The position numbers were made by a program, and so were the translations under genes. 64,000 bases of DNA, taken from the NCBI GenBank assembly GCA_963665005.2, contig CAXXTQ010000001.1, forward strand, positions 2,170,001 to 2,234,000. The letters are read 5' to 3'. This DNA comes from G963665005 sp963665005. Its GTDB lineage: Bacteria > Bacillota > Clostridia > Christensenellales > SZUA-584. Every line of letters begins with the position of its first letter. The first letter of the stretch is position 1. The notes below the pieces were generated by a model, which worked only from the letters and a program-made list of their open reading frames with translations, was not told where the DNA came from and did no database searches. Positions 17,789 through 25,825 of the stretch are shown here, piece after piece.

Positions 17789-18088
17789 TTAAAGCCCCAT
17801 TTTAGATTTATACTCGCTGTCCATATTGCTGATAAGTACAAGTATTTCCGCCACAACCGTATACAGTTCTTCGGGAATTTCATCTCCTACACTTAACTTA
17901 CCGAGCATATGCGACAATTTTTTATCTTCAATAATATTTACTTTGTTTTTCTGCGCTTGCTCTATCATGCGCTGCGCAAGGTACCCTTTCCCCAACGCTG
18001 TTATATACGGCGCATTATCTTTGCCCGCTTCATATTTTAAGGCTGCCGCCTGTTTGATTTCTTTTATTTCATCATTATCTTTTTTCAT
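17789..18088 (-). CDS. ylqH: YlqH, small FlhB C-terminal-domain homologue
   Basis: The 99-residue protein matches the cytoplasmic domain of FlhB after the NPTH site: APYITALGKGYLAQRMIEQAQ, KLSHMLGKLSVGDEIPEELY and VVAEILVLI. It has no membrane part and no NPTH motif. Similar stand-alone proteins (YlqH/FlhX) occur in Bacillus beside ylqG. In some bacteria they can replace the cleaved FlhB tail. It overlaps the upstream ylqG-like gene by 4 nt. Confidence 0.9.
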   Translation of the reverse strand: MKKDNDEIKEIKQAAALKYEAGKDNAPYITALGKGYLAQRMIEQAQKNKVNIIEDKKLSHMLGKLSVGDEIPEELYTVVAEILVLISNMDSEYKSKMGL

Positions 18089-19458
18089 ATCCGCACATCA
18101 ACGTTTTGCGATTTTTCCTTTGCCTGCTTTGCCAGAAATTCTTCAGCGTTTACCACTGTGATTTTCTTTTCAAGCTTAACCGCTTTAATGTCGGTTATAC
18201 GATAACCGGTATCTTGCACGGCTTTGCCCAAAAGCTCTTTTTCATCTAAAACATAATCTATAATTTCGTTTTCTTCGAGTCGAAACAGCAACGAAATATT
18301 TTTTTGTTTTACCTTTATAAGCGTTTCTACGCGCCCAAGATTTTGTGTATCCAGCCCTAATAAAATAAGATAATTTTCTGTATCTTCTTTTTGCTTTTTT
18401 CTTTTATACCGGTAGACAAACAATTCTGCGGTTCTTGTCTCGTTGTCGTTTAAATTGTACGGAAACTGCAGACAGTTAAACCTTTTTATATCCGCCATAA
18501 GCGTGATTTGTTTTTCGAGACGGTCTATTTTTTGCATGTAAGCGTCTTTATTTTCATTATCGTAATTATTAAGCAAAATCTTTAGTTCTTTTAGTTTTTC
18601 GGGCATATCGGCAATAGCGTTTTTGATTTGCAGCCCTGTTCTTTTTTCTTTTTCAAGCGAACAAAATATAGCTTGTATTTTTTCTATAATATTGTTTTGT
18701 GCATTATTTTCGTATTTTTTGAACATCCTGCCTACATCATTATTTATATAAAGGCGAACCTGCGATTTGTTATCTGTACTCAAATTTTGTACAGGTTCTT
18801 TTTCAGCAAATTTTCCTTTTGCCAGAGTTTCACTTTTCTCCTGCTTTCCCGGCTTAACTGCCTGAGTTTCGTTATTCTCAAACACCGCTTTGCCCTCTAT
18901 TTTATTTATAGACGAAAAAACGCCAGATAAAATTTGCGATAAAATACTGCCCGTTTTTTCGCTGCCTTCTATAAGCTGCGTAATTATTTCAACATTCTCT
19001 GCAGAGACAGCAATATTATTTTTTGATATAAAAGCTGCCGTCTTGGGCCCGATGCCCGGGTTTCTTTTGAGCATAGTCAAAGTTTCAACTAGCTGCTTCG
19101 CGCTTTTGTCCTGATTTTGTTCAAAAGTTTCCGGAAGTCTGCTGTGATTCTCTTGCTGCGCTGTTTTTTGTTTACCGACATGTGAATGTATATCTAAAAC
19201 CTGAAGCGTATACTGCCCGTTGTCTGTATGATTCACTATTATTTCTACATTATCTCCCACAGCTATTCGGATATCGCCTATTATCTTTGCCGTAAATATA
19301 TTTCCGTTCTCGCTTTTCAGCATCACTGAATGCTCTTTTTTTTCTATTACCTTGCACACAAAAACATCTCCCGCTGCAAGCTTAGCCGAACCTTGCTCTT
19401 TTTGCTGCGCATCGGGAACATTCCTTACTCGTTCAATTTTTTCTATTTCTATGTACAT
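18085..19458 (-). CDS. YlqG-like, FliK-type protein (putative)
   Basis: The 457-residue protein has an N-terminal beta-rich region (about 25-95) resembling an OB-like domain, followed by helical, charged middle segments and a C-terminal beta region with QNLGRVETLIKVKQKNISLL, similar to the surface-presentation pattern seen in FliK C-domains (flagellar hook length control). It precedes ylqH with a 4-nt overlap, the same gene pair as ylqG-ylqH in Bacillus. The pairing of a FliK-like ruler with an FlhB tail suggests a role in export switching. Direct evidence is lacking. Confidence 0.65.
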   Translation of the reverse strand: MYIEIEKIERVRNVPDAQQKEQGSAKLAAGDVFVCKVIEKKEHSVMLKSENGNIFTAKIIGDIRIAVGDNVEIIVNHTDNGQYTLQVLDIHSHVGKQKTAQQENHSRLPETFEQNQDKSAKQLVETLTMLKRNPGIGPKTAAFISKNNIAVSAENVEIITQLIEGSEKTGSILSQILSGVFSSINKIEGKAVFENNETQAVKPGKQEKSETLAKGKFAEKEPVQNLSTDNKSQVRLYINNDVGRMFKKYENNAQNNIIEKIQAIFCSLEKEKRTGLQIKNAIADMPEKLKELKILLNNYDNENKDAYMQKIDRLEKQITLMADIKRFNCLQFPYNLNDNETRTAELFVYRYKRKKQKEDTENYLILLGLDTQNLGRVETLIKVKQKNISLLFRLEENEIIDYVLDEKELLGKAVQDTGYRITDIKAVKLEKKITVVNAEEFLAKQAKEKSQNVDVRI

Positions 19459-19530
19459 TTTTTACCTTTACAGCCCGGGCATTTTTATAAAAAAAGTTTC
19501 GGCTTTTCTTTTTTATACGGCTTATTTTAT

Positions 19531-19538
19531 TTATCGGT
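19531..19538 (-). promoter_or_regulatory. Candidate sigma-D -10 element for the minus-strand ylqG group
   Basis: ACCGATAA on the minus strand matches the flagellar sigma -10 (GCCGATAT-like). The -35 is poor (ATTA or TATT at 14-15 nt). It lies about 75 nt before the ylqG-like start in the divergent region and is close to a plus-strand candidate. Confidence 0.35.
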
Positions 19539-19552
19539 ATTTTAAAAAAGAT

Positions 19553-19579
19553 TAATAGTTTTTTTAAAAGTAACGATAT
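19553..19579 (+). promoter_or_regulatory. Candidate sigma-D promoter for cheC-cheD
   Basis: TAAT (19553-19556), a 15-nt spacer and AACGATAT (19572-19579) resemble the flagellar sigma consensus. It points toward cheC, about 100 nt downstream. Together with the minus-strand element it suggests a compact divergent promoter region. Confidence 0.45.
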
Positions 19580-19680
19580 AAATTATAGGTTCGACAAAAA
19601 ATTTATCCGCTTACAGCAAAGCGGGAAAAACGGGCTGTCCACTTTTGGTTTTATTATTTAAAAATATAAGGATGGCGGAT

Positions 19681-20304
19681 ATGTTTGACATCAATAAAAT
19701 AGAAAAAAATGAAATGGACTTTTTTCAAGAGCTTGAAAACATTGGCGCCAGCCACGCGGCCACGGCATTGTCTGTTATGTTGGGCCATAAAATCACGCTT
19801 AAAGTTCCAAACATACGTTTTTGCGAATTTACTAAGATGTGCGATATTTTAAACGGCCCCGAAAACCTTGTCGCCGGGCTGCTTGTCTGCATATCCGACG
19901 ATTTAAACGGTTTTATACTGCTTGTTTTAGATAAAGACGATGCTTATAAGCTGACAAATTCTATTATAGGCAGCGCAGAAAAACCGGATACAGGCAGCGA
20001 GCAGTTCAGCGAGCTTCAGATATCTGCGTTAAAAGAGCTGGCGAATATTTTAATAGGCTCATACATAACAGCCATCTGTGAGCTGACAGGGCTTAAAATA
20101 AACGCTTCGGTGCCTAATCTTGTGTTTGATATGGCAGGTGCGGTAATGAACCTTGTTGCGAGCGCTTATGGGCAATACGGCGATGCTGTTCTGCTTTTAG
20201 AGACAGAGTTTATAGACAAATCAGAAAGCTTATTTGGCCATTTTTTCCTTATTCCTGACATAGAATCGTACAAAATCTTAATTGAAAGAATGGACATTTC
20301 TTAA
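19681..20304 (+). CDS. cheC: CheC, CheY-P phosphatase
   Basis: The protein has about 207 residues. It has two phosphatase-type helices with the E-x2-N pattern, ELENIGASHAATALS near the N-terminus and LKELANILIGSYI near residue 125, so both active sites appear intact. CheC dephosphorylates CheY-P and is stimulated by CheD. The ATG at 19681 is preferred because AAGGA sits eight bases upstream; ATGs at 19672 and 19645 have worse spacing. cheD follows after 2 nt, the usual pair in Bacillus-type chemotaxis. Confidence 0.94.
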   Translation: MFDINKIEKNEMDFFQELENIGASHAATALSVMLGHKITLKVPNIRFCEFTKMCDILNGPENLVAGLLVCISDDLNGFILLVLDKDDAYKLTNSIIGSAEKPDTGSEQFSELQISALKELANILIGSYITAICELTGLKINASVPNLVFDMAGAVMNLVASAYGQYGDAVLLLETEFIDKSESLFGHFFLIPDIESYKILIERMDIS

Positions 20305-20306
20305 AA

Positions 20307-20792
20307 ATGAAAGAATTAACGATAGGAATAGCAGAACAAAAAATAGCGAAATCGCCCGATAAACTGATTACTCTTGGGCTTGGTTCATGTGTCGGGCTTG
20401 TTCTTTATGACGAAATAAACAAAGTCGCCGGCATGGTGCATATTATGCTTCCGACAGCGCCAAAAGGAACTAATATAACCAATAAGCATAAGTTTGCTGA
20501 TACCGCTATTATTGAGCTTATACGCCAGATGCTTCTATCGGGCGCAAGGCGCAATAAAATGTCTGCAAAGCTTGCAGGCGGAGCGCATATGTTTAATCTT
20601 TCGTATAAGAACGATGTTATAAATGTGGGCCAGAGAAACGTAGAAATGTGCCGTAAAATGTTGCATGAGTCCGCCATTGCCATAGCAAGCGAAGATACGG
20701 GCGGCACATTCGGCAGATCTATAGCCTTTTGCTGTAAAAGCAATTTGCTTCAGGTCAGGACGATTTCTCCTAACTCAATACGTTTGATTTGA
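20307..20792 (+). CDS. cheD: CheD, receptor glutamine deamidase
   Basis: The 161-residue protein has the active-site pair Cys28 (GLGSCVGLVLYD) and His45 (GMVHIMLP), plus the conserved GGAHMF motif. CheD deamidates receptor glutamines and is also the partner of CheC in adaptation. The C-terminus ends TGGTFGRSIAF and KTIS-like residues as in the family. It is co-directional with cheC and cheY. Confidence 0.96.
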   Translation: MKELTIGIAEQKIAKSPDKLITLGLGSCVGLVLYDEINKVAGMVHIMLPTAPKGTNITNKHKFADTAIIELIRQMLLSGARRNKMSAKLAGGAHMFNLSYKNDVINVGQRNVEMCRKMLHESAIAIASEDTGGTFGRSIAFCCKSNLLQVRTISPNSIRLI

Positions 20793-20850
20793 TTTTTTTG
20801 TTTACATAAAAATCGAGAATTTTATTCATATATTACAGGAGGTTATATCC

Positions 20851-21207
20851 ATGAAGAAAGTACTTGTGGTTGATGACGCAGCATTCATGCGCGTGTCTAT
20901 TAAAAACATGATAACAAAAAACGGCTATGAAGTTGTCGGCGAAGCGGAGAACGGTAAAATGGCGATACAAAAATATCAAGAGCTTTCTCCCGATGTCATA
21001 ACTTTAGATATTACTATGCCGGAGATGGACGGGCTTACATGCTTAAAAGAGATTTTATCTATCAACCCGTCTGCTAATATTATTATGATTTCCGCAATGG
21101 GACAGGAAAGCATGGTCCGCGAGGCCGTAATGTCAGGTGCAAAAGGGTTTATTGTTAAGCCTTTTAAAGAAGATATTATATTATCTGCGCTGGGGAACCT
21201 GTCTTAA
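20851..21207 (+). CDS. cheY: CheY, response regulator
   Basis: The 118-residue protein is a single receiver domain: VVDDAAFMR at the start, phospho-acceptor Asp in TLDITMPEMDG (about residue 54), ISAMGQ with the conserved Ser/Thr position, and the Lys of GFIVKPF. There is no output domain. A strong AGGAGG site precedes the ATG. CheY-P binds the flagellar switch (FliM/FliY, not present here). Confidence 0.97.
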   Translation: MKKVLVVDDAAFMRVSIKNMITKNGYEVVGEAENGKMAIQKYQELSPDVITLDITMPEMDGLTCLKEILSINPSANIIMISAMGQESMVREAVMSGAKGFIVKPFKEDIILSALGNLS

Positions 21208-21238
21208 ACGCTTAAAAACAAAAAGGGGGGCGCTTTCA

Positions 21239-23254
21239 TTGAATGATTCAATGTTAGATATATACATATACGAAAATGAACAGCTTTTAGAAAAGTTCGA
21301 ATCGCTGCTTATTATATGCGAAAAAAACAAGACGTTTTCTGCTGAACAAGTGGCGGATATATTCCGGTTTCTTCATACCATAAAAGGTTCGTCAGCGATG
21401 ATGAACTTTGATAATATCGCGAATCTTTCACACGCTTTGGAAGATTTATTCGATTTTCTGCGTGAACATGATACTCGCAAAAACGATTTTAAGAAAATTA
21501 TCGATCTGTCTTTTATGACACTCGACATCATCAAAACAGAAATGGCAAAATTGCAGAGCGGCGGTGAATCTGATACCGATGTCACAAAAATTGTAGATTC
21601 TATAAAAACGTTTCATGAGAAGCTGACTCACCGCAAAACGCCGCCCGCACCGCAGCAAGACGAAAGCGAAGATCTTATGGACGAGCTTTTTGACGACTCG
21701 GAAAATTCGGGCAATGAAGGAAGCTGTTACAAAGCTCATATTTTCTTTCAGGATAACTGCAAGATGGAAAATGTACGTGCTCTTGGCATTATAAAGTCGC
21801 TCGACAAGATGTATTCTAAAATAGCAACCGTACCAAAAGATCTGCTTCATGATGACAGCAATGATGAAATCGTACTAAACGGTTTTAAAATGTACATACA
21901 ATCTGACAAGCCTCAGGATGAACTACTAAAAAAGATACAAGAAACATTTTTCGTGGATAAACTGGAGTTCGAAGAAATAGAAAAAGAGGATGAAGAAGCC
22001 TCTAAGGTTTTCAGTAAAAAAGTTAAAAAAGTTAATAAAAAAGGCGTAAACGCGGCTATGAAAACGCTTGAGTCTTCAAATAAGATCAAGCAGAATTTCA
22101 TGAGCGTAAGTTTAGACAAACTCGATAAACTTCTTGATATAGTCGGAGAGATTGTCATAACTGAATCGACTGTTACAAGAAACCCCGAGATATTGAACCT
22201 TTCGATCGACAGCTTCGACAAATCATCGCGCCAGCTTCATAAACTGACCGACGAACTGCAAGACATAGTAATGTCTATACGCATGATACCCGTTTCGGCA
22301 ATTTTTCACAAAATGGAACGTATCGTCCGCGATATGGCGGGCAAAGTAGATAAACAAGCTAACCTTGTAATAATCGGCGAAGATACCGAGCTTGATAAAA
22401 ATGTTTTGGACCATCTTTCCGATCCGCTGATGCATATCATAAGAAACGCTATGGATCACGGCTTGGAACCGGCAAAAGAACGTATAAAAAAAGGCAAAGA
22501 CGAAACCGGGAAAATCATTCTTGAAGCGCGCAACACGGGCGGCGATGTGCTTATAACTATATCGGACGACGGGCGCGGCCTTGATAAAGATAAAATTATT
22601 GAAAAAGGCATAAAAAAAGGCCTTATCAAAAAGCCCAAAAATGAAGTTACGGACAAAGAAGCGTATTCTTTAATCTTTGCACCCGGCTTTTCTATGAAAG
22701 AGCAGGTAACGGAGTTTTCGGGGCGCGGCGTAGGCATGGATGTCGCTATGAAAAACATAGGCAAAATCGGCGGTTCCGTGTCTGTAAACAGCACTCCTGA
22801 TAAAGGCATGAGCGTTCAAATACGCATACCTTTAACACTTGCCATAATAGACGGCATGCAGGTAGCTGTAGGCAAGGCGTCGTATATCATACCGCTGCTT
22901 ACCATAAAAGAATCTTTCAAGCCGAATAAAAAAGATGTTTTTCAGGACACGCAGGGCAATGAAATGATTCATATACGCGGCAACTGCTATCCTGTTGTAA
23001 GGCTTCATAAAGCTTTTGGCATAGAAACGCAGACGACGAATTTTGAAGACGGAATCATTGTAATTATAGAAGCAGAATCGCAGACTTACTGTTTATTTGT
23101 CGACAGGCTAGTCGGCGAACAGCAAACTGTAATAAAACCTATGCCCGAATATATTTTAAAAACTCTGGGTGATGCAAAAAGCATAGCGGGCTGTACTATT
23201 CTTGGCGACGGCAGCATAAGCCTTATACTTGATATCAACGGAATACTATGGTAA
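21239..23254 (+). CDS. cheA: CheA, chemotaxis histidine kinase
   Basis: The protein has about 671 residues. The P1 phosphotransfer domain has FLHTIKGSSAMMNF with the phospho-acceptor His at about residue 46. A P2-like region, a P3 dimerisation helix pair, a P4 HATPase domain (HIIRNAMDHGLE, DDGRGLDKD, GRGVGMD) and a P5 CheW-like domain follow. The start is a TTG at 21239 with AAAGGGGGG eight bases before it; an upstream frame to 21137 overlaps cheY and has no site, and ATG 21251 is too far. CheA takes receptor signals via CheW and phosphorylates CheY and CheB. Confidence 0.96.
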   Translation: MNDSMLDIYIYENEQLLEKFESLLIICEKNKTFSAEQVADIFRFLHTIKGSSAMMNFDNIANLSHALEDLFDFLREHDTRKNDFKKIIDLSFMTLDIIKTEMAKLQSGGESDTDVTKIVDSIKTFHEKLTHRKTPPAPQQDESEDLMDELFDDSENSGNEGSCYKAHIFFQDNCKMENVRALGIIKSLDKMYSKIATVPKDLLHDDSNDEIVLNGFKMYIQSDKPQDELLKKIQETFFVDKLEFEEIEKEDEEASKVFSKKVKKVNKKGVNAAMKTLESSNKIKQNFMSVSLDKLDKLLDIVGEIVITESTVTRNPEILNLSIDSFDKSSRQLHKLTDELQDIVMSIRMIPVSAIFHKMERIVRDMAGKVDKQANLVIIGEDTELDKNVLDHLSDPLMHIIRNAMDHGLEPAKERIKKGKDETGKIILEARNTGGDVLITISDDGRGLDKDKIIEKGIKKGLIKKPKNEVTDKEAYSLIFAPGFSMKEQVTEFSGRGVGMDVAMKNIGKIGGSVSVNSTPDKGMSVQIRIPLTLAIIDGMQVAVGKASYIIPLLTIKESFKPNKKDVFQDTQGNEMIHIRGNCYPVVRLHKAFGIETQTTNFEDGIIVIIEAESQTYCLFVDRLVGEQQTVIKPMPEYILKTLGDAKSIAGCTILGDGSISLILDINGILW

Positions 23255-23260
23255 AAGACT

Positions 23261-24334
23261 ATGAGATATATTCCTATTAATTATTTAAAACCCGGTTATA
23301 AACTGGCGGCAAATCTGTTTTTAAACGAAAACAGAGTTTTGCTGCGCAAAGGAATATCTTTAACCGAATCTTTAATTAATAAGATAAAAATATTAGGTTT
23401 TCAAGGCCTTTATATAGACGATGATTTATCTAAAGATTTGTTTATTGATAATATAGTCAGCATTGATTTAAAAATAAAAACAAAAAAGGAGCTTCAGTCT
23501 TTATTCTACAGCGCAGAAAATAATTTTGCCGCTAAACTTAACAAGCAGGTAAAAACGATCAAAAAGCTTGTGCACGATATAGTAGACGAAGTGATGTACA
23601 GCAAACAGGTAATGGTAAACATTATTGATTTGCGCTCGTACGATGATTACACTTACAGCCACAGCTTAAATGTTGCTGTGCTTTCTGTTCTGCTCGGCTC
23701 TGTACTAAAAATGGACAATGATGCTCTTTACCATCTTGCAACAGGAGCATTGCTTCACGACACGGGTAAAATGTTTGTAGATAAGCATATACTCAATAAA
23801 CCGGGCAAGCTAAACGCTGGCGAGTTTGATGAGATAAAAAAACACAGCGAGCTTGGGTTTGAATATCTGCGCAAAAATATTGACATTCCCGAAGATTCTA
23901 AAAACGTGGCGCTTCATCACCATGAGCAGTATAAAGGCGGCGGATACCCCGAAGGCATTTCGGGAGAAGATATACAGCTGTTTAGCAGAATAGTATGTGT
24001 CGCGGATGTTTATGATGCTCTTACATCCGACAGGCCTTACCGCAAGGCTCTTTTGCCTTCTGATGCCATCGAATACATAATGAGCGAGTACGATTCAAAA
24101 TTTGACCCGGTTGTCGTAAAAGCGCTGACAAAAAAAGTTGCGCCTTACCCTGTTGGTACATGTTTAAAATTAAGCACAGGAGAAATCGGCATTGTAGTTA
24201 AGAATTATGAGACAACGAGCCTTCGTCCTTTAATAAAAATTATATATAACAACAAAGCCACAAACAAATATATAGACTTGACAAATGACCGTTCCGCTTT
24301 AAACGTAACCATAAAAGAAAGAATCAATTATTAG
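23261..24334 (+). CDS. HD-GYP domain protein, probable c-di-GMP phosphodiesterase
   Basis: The protein has 357 residues. The N-terminal 110 residues contain a small domain with no clear match. An HD-GYP domain follows: His134 in YSHSLNV, HD at 166-167 in LLHDTGK, HHHEQYKGGGYP (GYP at 228-230). Residues 300-357 form a short beta-rich tail. HD-GYP proteins hydrolyse cyclic di-GMP, which controls motility. It begins 6 nt after cheA, so it is likely co-expressed with the chemotaxis core. Activity is inferred from the intact motif. Confidence 0.9.
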   Translation: MRYIPINYLKPGYKLAANLFLNENRVLLRKGISLTESLINKIKILGFQGLYIDDDLSKDLFIDNIVSIDLKIKTKKELQSLFYSAENNFAAKLNKQVKTIKKLVHDIVDEVMYSKQVMVNIIDLRSYDDYTYSHSLNVAVLSVLLGSVLKMDNDALYHLATGALLHDTGKMFVDKHILNKPGKLNAGEFDEIKKHSELGFEYLRKNIDIPEDSKNVALHHHEQYKGGGYPEGISGEDIQLFSRIVCVADVYDALTSDRPYRKALLPSDAIEYIMSEYDSKFDPVVVKALTKKVAPYPVGTCLKLSTGEIGIVVKNYETTSLRPLIKIIYNNKATNKYIDLTNDRSALNVTIKERINY

Positions 24335-24342
24335 AACGTAAG

Positions 24343-24376
24343 AAAGGGATAAGATTAAAAGCTTATCCCTTTTTTT
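24343..24376 (+). terminator. Rho-independent terminator after the cheC-HD-GYP operon
   Basis: AAAGGGATAAG (24343-24353) pairs with CTTATCCCTTT (24362-24372) and is followed by a T run. It ends the plus-strand chemotaxis operon just before the convergent DJ-1-like gene. Confidence 0.85.
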
Positions 24377-24401
24377 ATGCGAATTTTTTATTATTTGCAA
24401 T

Positions 24402-25175
24402 TTACATGTTTGTGACGTAATCAAGAATTGCTGCCCCAAACTCCTCGGCCGCCGGCGGTCCGTTGCCCGTTATAAGATTACCGTCAATAGTCACGGATTT
24501 ACCCGAATCGGTGCATCCTGCTTCTTCCATCATGCCGTCCAATGTAGGATAATTTGCCCAGCAGGCAGTTTTACCGTCAATAATATCAGCGACCGCCAGA
24601 ACACCGTTAGCCGCACATATAGCAGCCACCAAATCGCCATTATCGTTTGTCTGTTGAACAAGATCTATTAAATCCTGCTCTTTCCAGAGCACCATGCACT
24701 TGGCGCCTCCGATTATTACTACGCCAAGCCCCGGGTCTTCTACCTCGGATATGGTTTTTTCTATAGCTATGACACCGTCGTTATCCCCTTTTGCTTCACC
24801 TGTTTGCGTGCTTACCGTTTCTGTTTTTATACCGCTGCCTTCAAAAGCGTTTATCACGCCTCCATATTCTGTTTCATTATGGCTGTCAAATGCTACTACC
24901 ACCGTTATCCAGTCTTTTTTCTCTTCAACCGGCTCGTTTTCTTGCTCAGTTTCTTTTATCTGCTCGGGTTCTTGTATCTCTTGTTCAGTCTCATTATCCT
25001 TTTCATTTACTGCCTCTTCTTTTTCTTGTGTCTCACTGTTTACGTCATCTTCCTGTACTTGCTGGTTTTCCTGATTTTGAGCATCTTGCCCGCTTTGCTG
25101 TGACTGCCCGTCACATGCCGCAAAAGCAGCCGTTATTAACAAGAACGCCAAAAATAAAATCGCTATCTTCTTCAT
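24402..25175 (-). CDS. Lipoprotein with DJ-1/PfpI-type domain
   Basis: The protein has 257 residues. A lipoprotein signal peptide ends at Cys21 in AFAACDG. Residues 22-88 are a Gln/Glu/Asn-rich acidic linker. Residues 89-257 form a DJ-1/PfpI-like Rossmann domain: WITVVVAFDSHN, GVVIIGGAKC, and the nucleophile elbow AAICAANG with Cys187, then GKTACWANYP. This would put a glutamine-amidotransferase-like hydrolase fold on the outside of the membrane; most DJ-1 proteins are cytosolic. The substrate is unknown. AGGAG precedes the ATG. It stands alone between convergent/opposed operons. Confidence 0.82.
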   Translation of the reverse strand: MKKIAILFLAFLLITAAFAACDGQSQQSGQDAQNQENQQVQEDDVNSETQEKEEAVNEKDNETEQEIQEPEQIKETEQENEPVEEKKDWITVVVAFDSHNETEYGGVINAFEGSGIKTETVSTQTGEAKGDNDGVIAIEKTISEVEDPGLGVVIIGGAKCMVLWKEQDLIDLVQQTNDNGDLVAAICAANGVLAVADIIDGKTACWANYPTLDGMMEEAGCTDSGKSVTIDGNLITGNGPPAAEEFGAAILDYVTNM

Positions 25176-25200
25176 TCTCTTAAATCTCCTTTAAATACAA

Positions 25201-25231
25201 ATTAGAATAGAAAAAAATTTTCTATTCTAAT
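25201..25231. promoter_or_regulatory. Perfect 14-bp-arm palindrome in the leader of the DJ-1-like gene
   Basis: ATTAGAATAGAAAA (25201-25214) and TTTTCTATTCTAAT (25218-25231) are perfect inverted repeats around AAA. It lies 26 bp upstream of the minus-strand start. It may be an operator for a dimeric repressor or a hairpin in the 5' leader; the T-rich loop side also makes an upstream terminator possible. Confidence 0.6.
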
Positions 25232-25303
25232 ATTTCTATTAAACTAATGTTATATCCTTTTTATGCTTAAAAATATTTAACATTATTTGGTTTTTTAGTT
25301 AAG

Positions 25304-25352
25304 AAAAAGCGCCTTATAAAAAGCTATTACTCTTTTATCAAAGGCGCTTTTC
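25304..25352 (-). terminator. Terminator of the fatty acid synthesis operon
   Basis: On the minus strand AAAAGCGCCTT and AAGGCGCTTTTT (25341-25351 and 25304-25315) form a stem with a long loop, followed by TTTTTCTT. It lies 18 nt after the fabZ stop. The near symmetry of the arms may allow it to act from either side. Confidence 0.75.
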
Positions 25353-25369
25353 AAATATTAAAATAATTC

Positions 25370-25801
25370 TTACTCTTTTTCTCCTATAGCAAACACAAGA
25401 TCGGCGCTAGCGGCAACTTTACCGTTTACGTACGCTTTCCCGCTTCCCTTTCCTATGCTGCCTTTTAATACCTCAATCTGGGTCTCAAGTACTAGTATAT
25501 CTCCCGGAACAACTTTTTCGCTGAATCTTGCGTTTCTTATTCTGCCAAGAAAAGCCAGCTTTCCTTTCATCTCGTCCATAGTAAGTAAAGCTATGCCTCC
25601 CATTTGCGCCAGAGCTTCAATCATAAGCACACCCGGCATTAGTTTAACTTCTCCGAAATGGCCCATGAAATACCACTCATTTCCGCTTATTGCTTTAACG
25701 CCTTTTGCGCGCACTCCCGGCTCTAATTCATCAACTCTGTCGAGCATTAAAAACGGTTCTCTGTGAGGCAGTATTGTTTTTATCTCTTCTATACTTAACA
25801 T
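25370..25801 (-). CDS. fabZ: FabZ, 3-hydroxyacyl-ACP dehydratase
   Basis: The 143-residue protein is a single hot-dog domain. ILPHREPFLMLDRV begins the fold; catalytic His48 lies in FMGHFGEVKLMPG and Glu62 in VLMIEALAQMG. The family usually has GHFP; here it is GHFG, a mild variation. It dehydrates beta-hydroxyacyl-ACP in elongation. It is the last gene of the operon, 24 nt after fabF. Confidence 0.95.
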   Translation of the reverse strand: MLSIEEIKTILPHREPFLMLDRVDELEPGVRAKGVKAISGNEWYFMGHFGEVKLMPGVLMIEALAQMGGIALLTMDEMKGKLAFLGRIRNARFSEKVVPGDILVLETQIEVLKGSIGKGSGKAYVNGKVAASADLVFAIGEKE

Positions 25802-25825
25802 ATTATCTCCTTAACAAATAAAAAA

